A stretch of 64,000 nt of DNA, taken from NCBI RefSeq assembly GCF_949987515.2, contig NC_082694.2, forward strand, positions 17,889,355-17,953,354. The letters are read 5' to 3'. The notes under the pieces are model-generated. The model was given only the letters and a program-made list of their open reading frames with translations. It did no database searches and had not been told where the DNA came from. Below are positions 12,481 through 23,525 of this stretch, in pieces. This DNA comes from Delphinus delphis (Eukaryota > Chordata > Mammalia > Artiodactyla > Delphinidae). Positions within the stretch are counted from its first letter, which is position 1, and every line of letters begins with the position of its first letter. The translations under genes and the position numbers were made by a program.

Positions 12481-13210
12481 ATTTTGTGTCCTTTGCACAC
12501 TTTCTCATTAGAATATAATTATTCCATTTTGTTTTTTCACTTCTAGGAATAGGACACAGTGTCTTAAAAGAAGACAATATAACAGTAAGTTCCAACAAAT
12601 TTAATGTTGCAGAGGAACATACATAGCTAACAAACACTTAAACACCCATGATTTTCTTTAACATGAGCTAAATATATTTATTTTTTAGATTCAAATGGAT
12701 GGAGAGTAATTATTTTTCGCACTGGAAAAGATGGTGAAATGACTCCTGACAACAACTATAAATCCTGGACATAACTTAAAACACAATCAAAGAAGAGCTC
12801 TGAAAGATAGTAGGAAGAAGGAAAACTTATTAGAAGCCCCAGGAATAGTGGAACAGGGTTCTATTCCTAACCCAGCAACAAGGATATCAACAGAAGACAG
12901 CCCAGGAAGACTCATTCTTCCCCAGATGGAAAGAGAGTTCTGACAACATCAGGTGAGTCCAACATCAACTGCAAAATGATAGACTGTAGCCCTGCCAACA
13001 TGAAGTGGCCAGAGAAAATGCCCTCCAACCCTTCCAGGCCTGAGACTCCCTTTCCACTCTAGAGAGATACCAAGGTGGCCAAGTAACACCACCAAATGTT
13101 ACTAGACACAGCAAGCAGCCCAGCACAGGAAGTCACTTTGAACTCGGGTCCTTAGACTTTTCTATTCTGCCCAGCAACCCCAGAGAAAGGTAACTATCAA
13201 CTAAAATAAA
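12480..13210. other. Unassigned DNA
   Basis: This lies between two L1M remnants of opposite orientation. A more GC-balanced stretch at about 12840-13190 has no open frame and no repeat I can name. Confidence 0.5.
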
Positions 13211-14705
13211 AGATTTAAATGCATCTCAGTGTCTCCTAACACTAAACTTTGATTTATAATATTATAATATTGAAAACATACATTTAAATCTCCAGGTTAA
13301 CTACAAAAAGATAAAAAGAAGTATAAATGATTAATCAAAAGAGGAGGTAGAATAAAATCATAACCCGTGGAAATATGTAAATAGAACATAAAAAGATAAA
13401 GGGCAGATTGAACAAATAGAAAACTTCTAGCAAGAAGGTAGGATTCAATCCATCCATATCATTAATTTATATTATTAATTACATTAAATGTGAGTTCTCA
13501 AACCTACCAGTTAACAAGGTAGATAATCCAATTGGATAAAAAAAAAAAAGACTCATTCATATGCTTTTTACAAGAAACTCACTTTAAATATAAATATAGG
13601 GCAAAGTAAAAGTTTGAAAAATATATACTGTGCAAAGACAGACTAAAAGAAACTGGCATAGCTATATTAATATCAGACTTCCTAAATTTCACAACAGGAA
13701 ATAGTGTCAGGAATAAAGACAGGTATTACATAATCAAAAGCAGAGCAAATTTATGAAAATATATAAATATTCTAAATACGTATGCCACTAACAGAACTTC
13801 AAAGTTCAAGAAGCAAAATTCGATAAAACTGGAAAGTGAAATTGCCATATATACAATTAGAGTCAGAGAATTCAATATTTCTCTATCAGTAATTAACTTT
13901 GAAAAGATAACGGAAAAGCATTTGGATAAAACTCAACATTCATTCATGATCAAAATCCCCAGTAAACTAGAAATAGAAGGAATCTTCCCCCTGACCCCCA
14001 GGAGAAAAAACAGCATTTACAGAGAAGAAAAGAAAAAAAAAAATGCTAAGATAAAACTTAATGATGAAAGACTTAATATGTTCCCTCCAGGCTTGGAAGA
14101 AGACAATGAAATCCTCACCCACACTGTTATCAACATCTTATTAGTAGTTCTAACTAGAGCAATAAGGAAAGAAAAAGATATAAAAGACATCCAGATTGGA
14201 AAGAAAAATATTAAACTAAAAATATTTGCAGAAAACATGGTCATTTGTGTAGAATATCTGAAAGAATCAACAAAAAGTGTCAGAGAACTACTAAATGAAT
14301 TTAACAAGGTCAAAAGTTACTGGGACAAAATATAAACATCATTCATATTTCTATGTACTATCAATAATTACAGGTATTTAAATTTTTTAAAGTACCTCTT
14401 TTAATATTATCACAAATGAAATAATTTGCTATAAATAATCAAAATTAGTGAGCTACCTAGAAGCAATAAAACACTGAAGAAAAACATAAAATTAGATATA
14501 AATAAGATTAGATTAGAAAAGTTGACACTAAGATATCAACCTCTCCCCCCATTTGATCTATAACTTAAAAGCAATTTCAATCAAATACTTACAAGTAGTT
14601 ATAGATATTGACAACTTAATTCTAAAATTAATGTTGAAAGACAAAGGAAATGTAGTAGCCAACAAACTCTTGACTGAGCATCTGGTCAAGAAAGATTATT
14701 CTGAA
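13210..14705 (+). mobile_element. Old L1M ORF2 remnant
   Basis: The plus strand keeps degenerate blocks of the L1 ORF2 endonuclease-to-reverse-transcriptase region. The endonuclease side is recognisable around 13500-13800. A 137-codon open frame at 13922-14335 carries the reverse-transcriptase palm region, reading roughly 'IQIGKKNIKLKIFAEN' where the family has the FADD box. It continues with 'LKESTKS..LLNEFNKV'. A further stretch at 14553-14700 resembles the ORF2 thumb. The catalytic aspartates are lost (FAEN) and large parts between the blocks are deleted, so it is a dead fragment. Confidence 0.82.
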
Positions 14706-14711
14706 GCCTTA

Positions 14712-15066
14712 AGGTTTAATGTTGTTTGCCCTGTTGGATTTTAAACTTGCTCAGGGCCTGGTGCCTGTCTTTCCTTCCTTCTTTCCTATTTTTCCCTTTT
14801 ATAATGGAAGTGTTTATTCTTTGCCTGTCCCACCATTGTATTTCAGAAGAGCATAACTTATTTGGTTTCACAGGTTCACAGCTGGAGAGGAATTTGCCTC
14901 AGAATGGGTTGTATTTAGAGTCTCATCCATATCTAATTTAGATACTTAGATGAAATTTTGGTCTTTTGGATTGCTGAAAGCAATTAAGAATTTGGAGGCT
15001 ATTGGGATGGAAAAAAAGTATTTTGCATGTGAGAAGGATGTAAATTTTCGAGGGCCTGGAGCAGAA
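14712..15066 (+). mobile_element. MaLR (ERVL-MaLR) internal sequence, 3' end
   Basis: The stretch from 'ttgccctgttggattttaaa' through 'ttgtatttcagaagagcata' to 'gcatgtgagaaggatgtaaa' matches the non-coding 3' end of MaLR internal sequences. It runs without a gap into the LTR start at 15067. MaLR elements carry no envelope gene, and I see no coding capacity here. The internal sequence plus 3' LTR is the remains of an old provirus; the 5' LTR is not in the window. Confidence 0.75.
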
Positions 15067-15354
15067 TGCTATGGTCTGAATGTTTGTGTCTCCAAAAATT
15101 CATGTGTTGAAATCCTAATGCCTAATATGATGATATTAAGAAATGGGGCCTTTGAGAGTCAATGATTAGGTCATGAGGACAGAGTTCTCATGAATGGAAT
15201 TTTTGCCCTTATAAAAGAGGTACCTCTTTTCTGCCATGGAAGGGCACAGTTGTGGGACTCGAGGGACATTGTTCCAGCTAATGATTAAGAACTCTCCAGA
15301 CAATAGGGGCTTCTTAGACAATGGGTGAATTTCCAGGATGTCCGGCCCCCTTCC

Positions 15355-15531
15355 GAGAAGGAGGGAGATAACAAAATGTAAAAAAGGTGTCTGTCAAAGA
15401 CCAATCAGGCAGCTGGGGAGAAGGAGGGAGATAAACAAAATAGGTGTCTGTCAAAGACCAATCAGGCAGCTGGGGAGAAGGAGGGAGATAAACAAAATAG
15501 GTGTCTGTCAAAGACCAATCAGACAGCTGGG
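15355..15531 (+). promoter_or_regulatory. U3 tandem repeat with CCAAT boxes
   Basis: Three head-to-tail units occupy 15355-15417, 15418-15474 and 15475-15531. The second and third are 57 bp and nearly identical. The first is longer through an insertion around 'tgtaaaaa'. Each contains 'gtgtctgtcaaagaccaatc', i.e. a CCAAT motif. Direct repeats at this position in U3 are the usual place of gammaretroviral enhancers; enhancer function here is inference. Confidence 0.85.
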
Positions 15532-15619
15532 GATAAGTTCCCTCTCTGGTCCGAGCCTAAGCCGGGACCAATCAGCAGGAGAACACAACCAAATCTATAA
15601 TTTACATACGGGGAAGTGG

Positions 15620-15716
15620 GAACCTATAAAACTGACATATTCCCGCCCAAAAGGGGTTCCTTCTTCGACCTCCTGCGTGAGGACCAAGGAACCCCGGTGC
15701 ACCGGCCTTCAATAAA
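15620..15716 (+). promoter_or_regulatory. LTR core promoter and polyadenylation signal
   Basis: TATA-like 'tataaaac' is at 15625-15632, and the AATAAA signal is at 15711-15716 inside 'ccttcaataaacctcttg'. The spacing of about 85 bp between them fits a short R region of a gammaretrovirus-type LTR. Confidence 0.75.
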
Positions 15717-16169
15717 CCTCTTGCGTTTTGCATCGACTTCCGACTCTTGTTGTTTCCTGGGCGAGTCGAAACTCCTAGGAGACCGCGCAGGTCTAACACA
15801 GTAAAAAGATAACATCTATGAGATAGGGAGCAGGATCTCACCCGACACCAATCTGCCAGCACCTTGATCTCAGACTTCCCAGACTCCAGAGAGAACTGTG
15901 AGAAATAAATTTCTGTTGTTTATAAACCACCCAGTTTATGGTATTTTGCTATAGCAGCACAAAAGGAATAGCAAACAGCTTCCGGTAGTTTCTTCAAATG
16001 CATGTGTTGTCCAGTACTGTGCTGAATATTCAAAAATTATCTTCAGCTAATCTTTTTCATATCTCTCTTCTCCCCAGTAAGCTGGCTTGCCACCTCTAAC
16101 TACTTCAATCTCCCCAATCTCTCATGTCTGTTTCCTTAAGTCATGAGAGTCTACTAATCTTCACATAGA

Positions 16170-16410
16170 TCCTCCTTGTGCTGTGGCTTGAAAATTCCCT
16201 CAAGGCAGTAAACTGTTGTGGTTTTAGGGCTCTTCTCATTTGTCTTCCATTTCTCAGGGATTACTGTCCTTTGTTGCCTGAAGTCCAGTATCTTGAAAAC
16301 TATTGTTTCAAATATTTTGTCTCTTTTATTTTGTGTTTTTTATTATTGTTATTTCAGGCAGGAAGATAAGTATGATCTTGCTTGGAAGCAGAAGTTCTAT
16401 CTTTTTGTTT
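16170..16410 (-). mobile_element. L1M 5' region fragment, probable
   Basis: On the minus strand the block starts 'cttctgcttccaagcaagat', which resembles the first bases of many L1 5' ends. It continues with 'caagatactggacttcagg' as in L1M 5' UTRs. The two overlapping plus-strand frames here (63 and 94 codons) have no supported function. Confidence 0.5.
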
Positions 16411-17199
16411 TGAACCTTAAACTGCATCGAGCAAACCATTTCCATTATTATAAAGTTTTCCTATTCCAAAGAGTTTATTGTGGAAAACATAATAAACTCT
16501 AGTGTCTAATGGGGGAAAATGAGAATACAGCAGTATTTTGAAAACAAACTTACACTTTGACTGGGATCTTCAGTTCACATGTGTCAGTAAATAAGATGTA
16601 AAACATATTGTGTCCTCTCTCTTCTTAATTAAAAAGTTGCCTGAATTCAATGCTAAACTGTCTTTTTTAAAAAAATAAGAGAAAATGTGCTGTTTTCAGG
16701 AGGGAAAAAAAGTGTTGTTCTTTGTCATCTAATGAACTCAATAGTTGTATAGGTAAAGAAAAAGTCAAACAACATTTATTTAAGAACCATTTTGAGAGTT
16801 GAGTTAGAGACAAGTAGCAAATACAATCTCCTTGTCTTCCTTTATCTCCCAATAGATAGAGGTTCCTGTAGGCCTTATCATATAATTCAGAAATCTATGA
16901 CTAAGCCAAAGCTTTTCTAAAATCCCTACTAAGAGCCATAAAAGATCTTTCTTTTTCCTATAAATCTCTTTGTAATGTCTTTGAGTTGCTCATTTTAGCT
17001 TAACTAGACACAGACCAGCTGAAAAGAATATTCCAGATGAGAGGAGATCAGTGACCATAGTTAAGCACAGCTCTTTGTCTTCTGAAGTTTCTAACTTGAA
17101 ATTAAACCAATAAACACTGTTCTTTTCTTCAGATATGTGTAATCTTCATATATTCTCTAGAAATGATTATTCTCCCTATAAATTCCTACTCATGTAAAG
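16410..17199. other. Unassigned DNA
   Basis: Nothing is recognised. The stretch is AT-rich with short frames only. Confidence 0.5.
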
Positions 17200-17326
17200 T
17201 AGGCCCTCCATATACATGGGTTTCACGTCCTCGGATTCAATTGACCATGGATCAAAGTTCCATGTGTGGTTGGTTGAATCCATGGGTGCAAAATCCATGA
17301 AATCCTCATACAGAGGGTTGATTGTA
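17200..17326. mobile_element. Tigger-like MITE (TcMar-Tigger)
   Basis: A 127-bp element has long imperfect inverted ends. The left end reads 'aggccctccatatacatggg', and the right end, read in reverse, gives 'caatcaaccctctgtatgag' with 'cccatggattcaacc' further in. TA flanks both sides, the target of Tc1/mariner transposases. The blocks match the non-autonomous Tigger group of placental mammals. No transposase is encoded. Confidence 0.78.
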
Positions 17327-20300
17327 TATTTATTGAAAAAATGCTGGCTGTACCTCTGTATCCCTTATATCCTTTAATACACTGATAAATGTAAGTAAGT
17401 GTTTCCCTGAATTCTGTGAGCCACTCTAGCAAATCAATCAAACCCAAGAAGTGGAGTCATTGGAACTTCCAATCTACAGTCTATTGTCAGAAACACAATA
17501 ATAACCTGGGCTTACGACTTGCATCTGAAACATGTATCTGTTGGCGGAAGTAGCAGAGCAGTCTTGTGGGCCTGAGCCCTCAACCTGTTTGATCTTGGGG
17601 TGAATAGTGTCAGAATTAAGTTAAATTGTAGGAAACCCAGCTGATGTTGCAGAGAATTGCTTGATGTGGGGTAAAACCTCCACACATTTGGTGACCAGAA
17701 GTGAAATGCTTTGTGTGAGTAGTCAAGGAGACACACAGAGAGGAAACATACATAGGGAAGTACTGGGTTTTTCCCTACATAGAAGGGGGAAAAAATGAGC
17801 CTTTCCTCTACAGGGGTGTATTTTCCAAATTCATTTAACTATATTTTTACAACAAATATATTCTGTTAATTGTGTGTAATTGCTAGTAAGCTATAGAAGT
17901 TCAGTCTAATGTATTTAGTGTTAATTAGCAAGAATGTAGCTTTAACTGTAATAAGAACCTGTAAACAAACTTAGTCTTTGACACAAGGATTTATAAAAAA
18001 TAAAAATAGAACCCGCTAACATATTTTAATATCCTTAAAATTTATACTCTTTCCTTACTTACATATCTTCAGAATAAAAAAATATGGAACCATTTTTACA
18101 ATTTGAAATGTTTAAACTTGTTGTGCTATTTAGAAAGTTCAAATGCAACACAGAATTATCACATATTCTGTTTTAGGTGATTTATTTAATTATTTAATAA
18201 AATTGGTCATGACTAATAAGTGAACCAAAATTTATATTTTAAAGCTTATAACAAATAATATGGATTACTTTCTTTACTATGTGTTTCTGGACCCTATTGT
18301 TTTAATTGACCTAATTATTTGACCCAGTGTGATGCTTGATAAAACTTTTGGCAACAATTAATTTTAAGAGTTAGATGAACTATCAGAAATGGCTTTAGAC
18401 ATAATTCAATAATGTTAATAAATTCTAGGCTTAAATTATAAAAATGTGTTTAGTCAAATTATTGAAGCCAGTCTGAATTCACCAAAATAAAGTGTTGTAT
18501 CTATAGGAAAGAAAAAGAAGGGGAGAGTGGGGTCGGGGGAAGGGAGGGGAAGGGGAAGGGGGACAGGGAGGAGGGAGGTGGAGGAAAGGAAGAAAGAAAA
18601 ATAAATTTTTGGCCATCTCTAAGGTTCCTGATTATGTTAACATCCTTCTTCAGTTTAGAAATAAGACTGGGTTATTAATGACCATATAACAAAAATATCT
18701 GGAAAATATTTATTAAGCCCTTATGGTACACACTACATTATGGAAGCTACTTTATTCAGCCTGAACAAGAATTTGATTGTTACATTTGCACTGATTTTAT
18801 GTCATTCTTCTAAGTATATTGAAAATGAGTATTGTTTTTAGCCATTAATCATCATGCCTAAAGCCTTATTTACTTTACCCATGTATTTACCAATCTCATT
18901 TATTCACAAACAAAACAAGTGCAAGCTACTACCTTCTGTTATCACAGAATGCATTAATTTTAAATATATATCTGATATTTATAAACTACATAATGAAATA
19001 CCTCAATAATGACATAATATATACATATCATATTCTATGTCAGAAACTTTGGCACAGTCATGTTACTGGCAAGAACTTTTTAGCAATTAGATTTGTCCAA
19101 CATTAAAAAATGTTGTTTTATCAAATTGTGAGTTCTCAACTTTGATCTGAGGGGGAAGGCTACCACATAAAAAAACAAGTTTCTGTAAAAGGAAAACTGA
19201 GCTAGAATACCACTAAATGTTATTTCAACATTAAAATTCCATAGTTCTACATCAATCTTTTCTTATCAAACACCAAACGACATAGTATATTTTTATATTG
19301 TAAATCTTCTTTAATCAGGAGACTTGAGTGGATTTTCTAATTTCTTTCAAAGACATTCCCATTAATCCACAATATTTCTTGAGGAAATTAATTCCATGTA
19401 ATCCTATTCTTTGTTCTAAAAGGTGTTTCCGTATACTTTCACGATAGCTAGAGAATAAAAATTAGTAATATGCTTTATAAAACACTTGAAATGTTGGTGC
19501 TTCAAATATGCTAAACTGCCTTCAGCATAACAGTTCACTCTCTCTCTGTCTCCTCACCAGAACTCAAAACAGTCAAGCACAGAGGTCCCAGCCAAGCTCC
19601 CGTTCTTTTATTCTTAAAGAAAAAGTAAAGGATTAAAAGACATTTGAATGACTGGAGCAGAATATAACGGAGAGCAAGGGCATATGAAATGAATAAGTTA
19701 CTTAGGGAGAAACAAAGAATTCACAGAGAAACACAGACTGTTAAAAAATTTGCATACTAGTCAGAGAGATCTGTGAAATAACGTTAACCATAAAGAATTC
19801 CAGCAGGACTTGATAAAAGGAACAGAAAATTTTTAAATAATATTTACCTGAAAAGAAAATTTTCATTGTTTTAAAGTAGAAGAAATGGAAGTTAAAATGA
19901 CAAAAACCCACAGCTAATAGGGCAAGAGAGACAGAAGTAAAAATTATAGAAAGTCAGCCACATAAACTATTAAGGTGAAATTTCTAATATCTGATGAATG
20001 AGAGTTCTAGAATGAGAGAACAAGGGAAAAATAAAGAGGTTATTTTCAAGGACATTGCTGTTCTGCTAAATATGAATTAGTTGATTCCAGTTAACCATCT
20101 TGCTTAGGAAAGTTTAAAAAAGCAAACAGAGAAAACACTTTCTGGTCATCAAAGACAATACAACCATAATACTAGATAAAGGAAAGAGAGATGTTCAGAA
20201 CATCAGTGCGTAGCAGCTGCTTCTGCTCAGGAGCATTTACCAGTAGAATAAAGACAACAGAGAAGTAGAGATCTGCATTTGCAGGACTCAGAAACTAGGT

Positions 20301-20651
20301 GGGCAGGGGTCAGAATCCTGCGGCCATCAAAGACTAGACTGCTGTCTTTGGAGAAGAGTCTTTACACTTTATGTTGAGACCCCAGTACTGCTGTGTTTCT
20401 TTGGATCTAAAGGAAGTCTCTAAAAGGAAAAAAAAACCCTTCATACTTGAAAATTGCAATGGGATAATTCAAATTCAGAGTATACCAAAAATGAAAACCT
20501 CAGGAAAACAACTTCTGCTCTGACTGGAACTCCTAATAGCTGAAATCTGTAGGTAAATAGACATTGCTAACCTCAGAAAAAGTTTAATCCTTGGTTCTGG
20601 ATTGGTAGCAAATTCAGGTAATAGGCAAAGGAGAAGAACTGCCTGCTTCCT
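17327..20651. other. Unassigned DNA, 3.3 kb
   Basis: Apart from a purine-rich tract near 18.5 kb I recognise nothing. The 123-codon and 72-codon minus-strand frames that begin near 20.8 kb reach into the L1 5' region and have no domain features. Confidence 0.5.
18508..18600 (+). repeat. Purine-rich, G-run tract (possible G-quadruplex)
   Basis: The plus strand is almost pure G and A for about 90 bases. At least eight runs of three or more G separated by 1-4 bases lie between 18519 and 18577. It is low-complexity sequence that meets the usual G-quadruplex pattern. Folding or function is not shown by sequence alone. Confidence 0.85.
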
Positions 20652-21496
20652 TTCCAAGACTGTGGCGTAGAAAGACTTTGAACTCACATGCTTCCACAAA
20701 CACACTGAATCTACATTTATATACAGAGTAATTCCTCCTGAATAAAAACTGAGGGCTAATTGAACACCTTCTGCACAAGCCATAGAGGGGCCACAATGAG
20801 ATGAGTAGGAGAGACAGAGATTGGAACCCCACTCCTGATGTGGCAACCTGCAGTGGGGAGTGATATCACTGAGGGGGAAGAGTGCAGACCTGTCTACCCT
20901 GGGACACAGCTAAAGAACAGTGGTTTAAAGACCACCTAGGCTATATGTGAAGGACATCCATTTACTAACTCTAGAGGATCTTCCAAATAGGCGGATATCT
21001 GCTGGGACTCTGTCTGGTGTCAGAGACTCCAGACAGTGCCATTTCTTGGTCCCTTTCCACCTTGATAATGCAGGTAGGAACACAGTCTAGGAACTCTAAC
21101 TAGCCTGTCCAGTTCACACCAGCATGCTCCTGGCCAAACCAGCTACAGCTATCACCCCAAGGCAGTCCCAGCACAGCACATCCCTGGCCCCTTGCTGCAT
21201 CTGCACCAGCTCATCAACCTGACAGGCATCCCTGGTGTAGTGTGCCTCAGGTTCTGTGTCTAGCACCCACTCAAGCTCCAGGTGGCCTGCTGAAGTCAAG
21301 TAGCCCATGTAGTCTAAACAGGGTTCAATCCTACACAAAGCCACACCTTCAAGACAGGGAGAGGTAGGTATTTTTCCTCATTCATAGAAAAAAACACAGA
21401 AAGTAAAACAAAAATAATAAAAAAAAAAAAACAGACAGAAAAATATGTTCCAAACAAACAAAAACAGACAAAATTCCAGGAAAGAGTCCTCATGAA

Positions 21497-22260
21497 ATGG
21501 AGATAAGTGATTTAACTTATAAAGAATTCAAAACAATGAACATAAAGATGTTCAATGAACTCAGGAGAAAAATGGAAGAACACAGTGAGAATTTCATCAA
21601 AGAGAAAATACAGAAAGAAAAAATAGAGGTGGACAATACAATAACTGAACTGAGAAATAACTCAGAGGGAATCAAGAGTAGATTAGCTAATACAGAAGAA
21701 TGAATCAGTGGTTTGGAAGACAGAATAGTAGAAATCATCCAATCAGAACAGCACAAAGAAAAATTATTTTAAAAAATTATTTAAAGGACCTCTTGACAAC
21801 ATCAAGCATAAAGACATTCACATTATAGGGATCTCAGAAGGAGAAGAGTGAGTGAAACAGGCAGAAAACTTATTTGAAGAAATAATTTCTGAAAACATTT
21901 CTAATCTGAGAAAGGAAACAGATACACTGGTCCAAGAAGCACAGACAGTTGCCAACAAGATGAACCCAAAGATACCCACACCAATAATCATAATTAAAAT
22001 GAGAAAAGATAAAGATAAAAACTAATTTTAAAATCAGCAAGGAAAAAACCAACTAGTCACACAAAAGGCAACCCCCATAAGAATATCAGCTGATTTTTTA
22101 GCAGAAACTTTTCAGGCCAGAAGGGAGTGGCATGGTTATTTAAAGTGCTAAAAGGGATAATCTTACAACCAAGATACACTACCCAGAAAGGTTATCATTC
22201 AGAATTGAAAAAGAGATAAATATTTTCCCAGGCAAGCAAAAACGACAGGAGTTCATTTAA
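21497..22260 (+). pseudogene. L1 ORF1 remnant
   Basis: ORF1 of L1 encodes an RNA-binding trimeric chaperone. The first part (21497-21703) reads as a 68-residue charged, heptad-like segment with 'ELRRKMEEHSENFIKEKI', consistent with the coiled coil. A stop then breaks the frame. Later blocks resemble the RRM and C-terminal domain: 'ENLFEEIISENISNLRKETD', then 'NKMNPKIPTPIIIIIKM' where the family has the basic RTPRHI-type segment. Several stops and a loss of basic residues show it is inactive. Confidence 0.75.
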
Positions 22261-22568
22261 CTAAAGCAGTGTTAAAATAAATGCTAAAGGGTCCTCTTTA
22301 AGGGAAAAAAAAGTGATAACCAGAAAAAAAAAAAAAACCTCACAGGTAAAGGCAAATATATAATTAAGACAGTAGATTAGCCACTTAAAATGTTGGTATG
22401 AAGGGTAAAAGACAAAAATAGTAAAATCAACTAACTACAGTAAGTAATTAAAGATACACAAACAAAAATATGTAAAATATGACCTCAAAAATATAAAATG
22501 TTCAGGGAGGGTAAAAATACACTGCTTTTAGAATGTGTTTGACTTAAGCAACTATGAGACTAAAATAA

Positions 22569-22631
22569 ACTGCTATATCTATCTCTATCTATCTATCTCT
22601 ATCTCTATCTATCTCTATCTCTATAGATAGA
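22569..22631. repeat. (TATC)n / (TCTA)n microsatellite
   Basis: About 60 bases of interrupted TATC units ending in a short inverted 'ctatagatag' lie inside the inter-ORF part of the L1. The 67-codon minus-strand frame here is repeat read-through. Confidence 0.92.
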
Positions 22632-23339
22632 TTTGGATTGATATATATGAAACTCATAGTGACAACAAACAGAAACCCTAAAATAGACACACAAAAAAAT
22701 AGAGAAAGGAAATAAAACATAACTAAATAAAATCATCAAACCACAAGAGCAGATACCAAAAAGAGAGGAAAGGAACAAAGAAGAATCACAAAAAACAAAA
22801 GAAAACAATTAACAAAATGACAATAATTAACTACCTATCAATAATAACTTTAAATGTAAATCGAATAAATGTTCCAACCAAAACTGAAAGGTAGCTGAAT
22901 GCATAAAAAACAAGACCCATCTATATGCTGACTACAACAAACTCATTCCAGATATAAAGACACAAAAATAACTGAAATTGATGGGATGGAGAAACCTATC
23001 CCATGCAATGGAAATGAAAACAAAGCTGGGATAACAATACTAATGTCAGACAAAATAGACTAAAAACAAAGACTGTAGCAAGAGACAAAAGACATTACAT
23101 AATGATAAAGGGATATACCCAACAAGAAGATATAACAATTGTAAACATACCTGCACCTAACATAGGAACACCTAGATATATAAAATAAATAATAACAAAC
23201 ATAAAAGGAGAAATTGTCAGTAACATAAGACTAGTAGGCAATTTAACACCGCTCTTACATCAATGAACAGATTTAGACAGGAAATCAATAAGGAAACACT
23301 GTATTTAAATGACATTGTCAATAATCACCTCTCTTTTTC

Positions 23340-23525
23340 TCACCTTCACTCTTGTTATAATGTCATGATATGCCCACCTCTCTACAATCTTAGGCCATGA
23401 ATTTCCTTGAGCTGAAAGATTGAATCAGTTCATGTACACACCCTCAGAGTCTAGCAAGTATTATATCTATCCAACACGTAGAAAAAAGCCCAGTATACAA
23501 TTGTTAAATAAATAAATTATTTTCA
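23340..23525 (+). mobile_element. L2-like LINE 3' tail
   Basis: The segment has the L2 3'-end order: a CC-rich stretch, 'gaatttccttgagctga', 'gagtctagcaagtattata' and a terminal 'ttgttaaataaataaatt'. Compare the L2 'tagtaggcgctcaataaatg' ending. It directly follows the broken end of the L1. Confidence 0.6.

Larger units (their letters stand above)
15251..15798 (+). mobile_element. Solo LTR of a class I (gammaretrovirus-like) ERV
   Basis: A 548-bp LTR begins TGTGGGACTC and ends GTCTAACA. The 4-bp target repeat CAGT lies exactly outside both ends (15247-15250 and 15799-15802). A 4-bp duplication and TG...CA ends fit gammaretroviral integration. U3 holds about three copies of a 57-64 bp repeat, each with a CCAAT box. 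A TATA box (cctataaaac) lies near 15623, and AATAAA at 15711 marks the end of R. No gag, pol or env is attached, so the provirus was reduced by LTR-LTR recombination. It sits inside a MaLR LTR and must be younger than it. The 125-codon frame across it is chance. Confidence 0.9.
15067..15976 (+). mobile_element. MaLR LTR (MST/MLT1 type), split by a younger LTR
   Basis: The LTR starts 'tgctatggtctgaatgtttg' and has the conserved 'gattaggtcatgaggacaga' and 'gcccttataaaagaggtacc' blocks. After an interruption at 15251-15798 it resumes and ends 'agaaataaatttctgttgtt' followed by 'tatagcagcacaaaaggaa'. Joining the two parts without the insert gives an LTR of about 360 bp, normal for the MST/MLT1 groups. 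The AATAAA signal at about 15904 is retained. Confidence 0.88.
20652..23313 (+). mobile_element. Old L1 with 5' UTR, ORF1 and start of ORF2; 3' half missing
   Basis: The plus strand begins with an L1 start ('ccaagactgtggcgtagaaa', the counterpart of 'caagatggcggcgtagaag') and a long 5' UTR to about 21.4 kb. ORF1 remnants follow: a coiled-coil-like stretch in the 68-codon frame at 21497-21703, then the central and C-terminal ORF1 domains in broken frames to about 22.3 kb. The inter-ORF spacer comes next, interrupted by a TATC microsatellite. The first part of the ORF2 endonuclease then runs to 'aatcaataaggaaacac' near 23295. Reverse transcriptase, C-terminal region and poly(A) are absent. All frames carry stops. 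Confidence 0.85.

Noticed and set aside
13922..14335. Possible functional reverse transcriptase
   Set aside because: The active-site box reads FAEN, and the frame covers only part of the palm domain; it is an old L1M remnant.
15314..15511. Minus-strand frame encoding three repeats of a tyrosine/proline-rich peptide
   Set aside because: The peptide repeat is just the translation of the LTR U3 tandem repeat, with no start context or conservation to support a protein.
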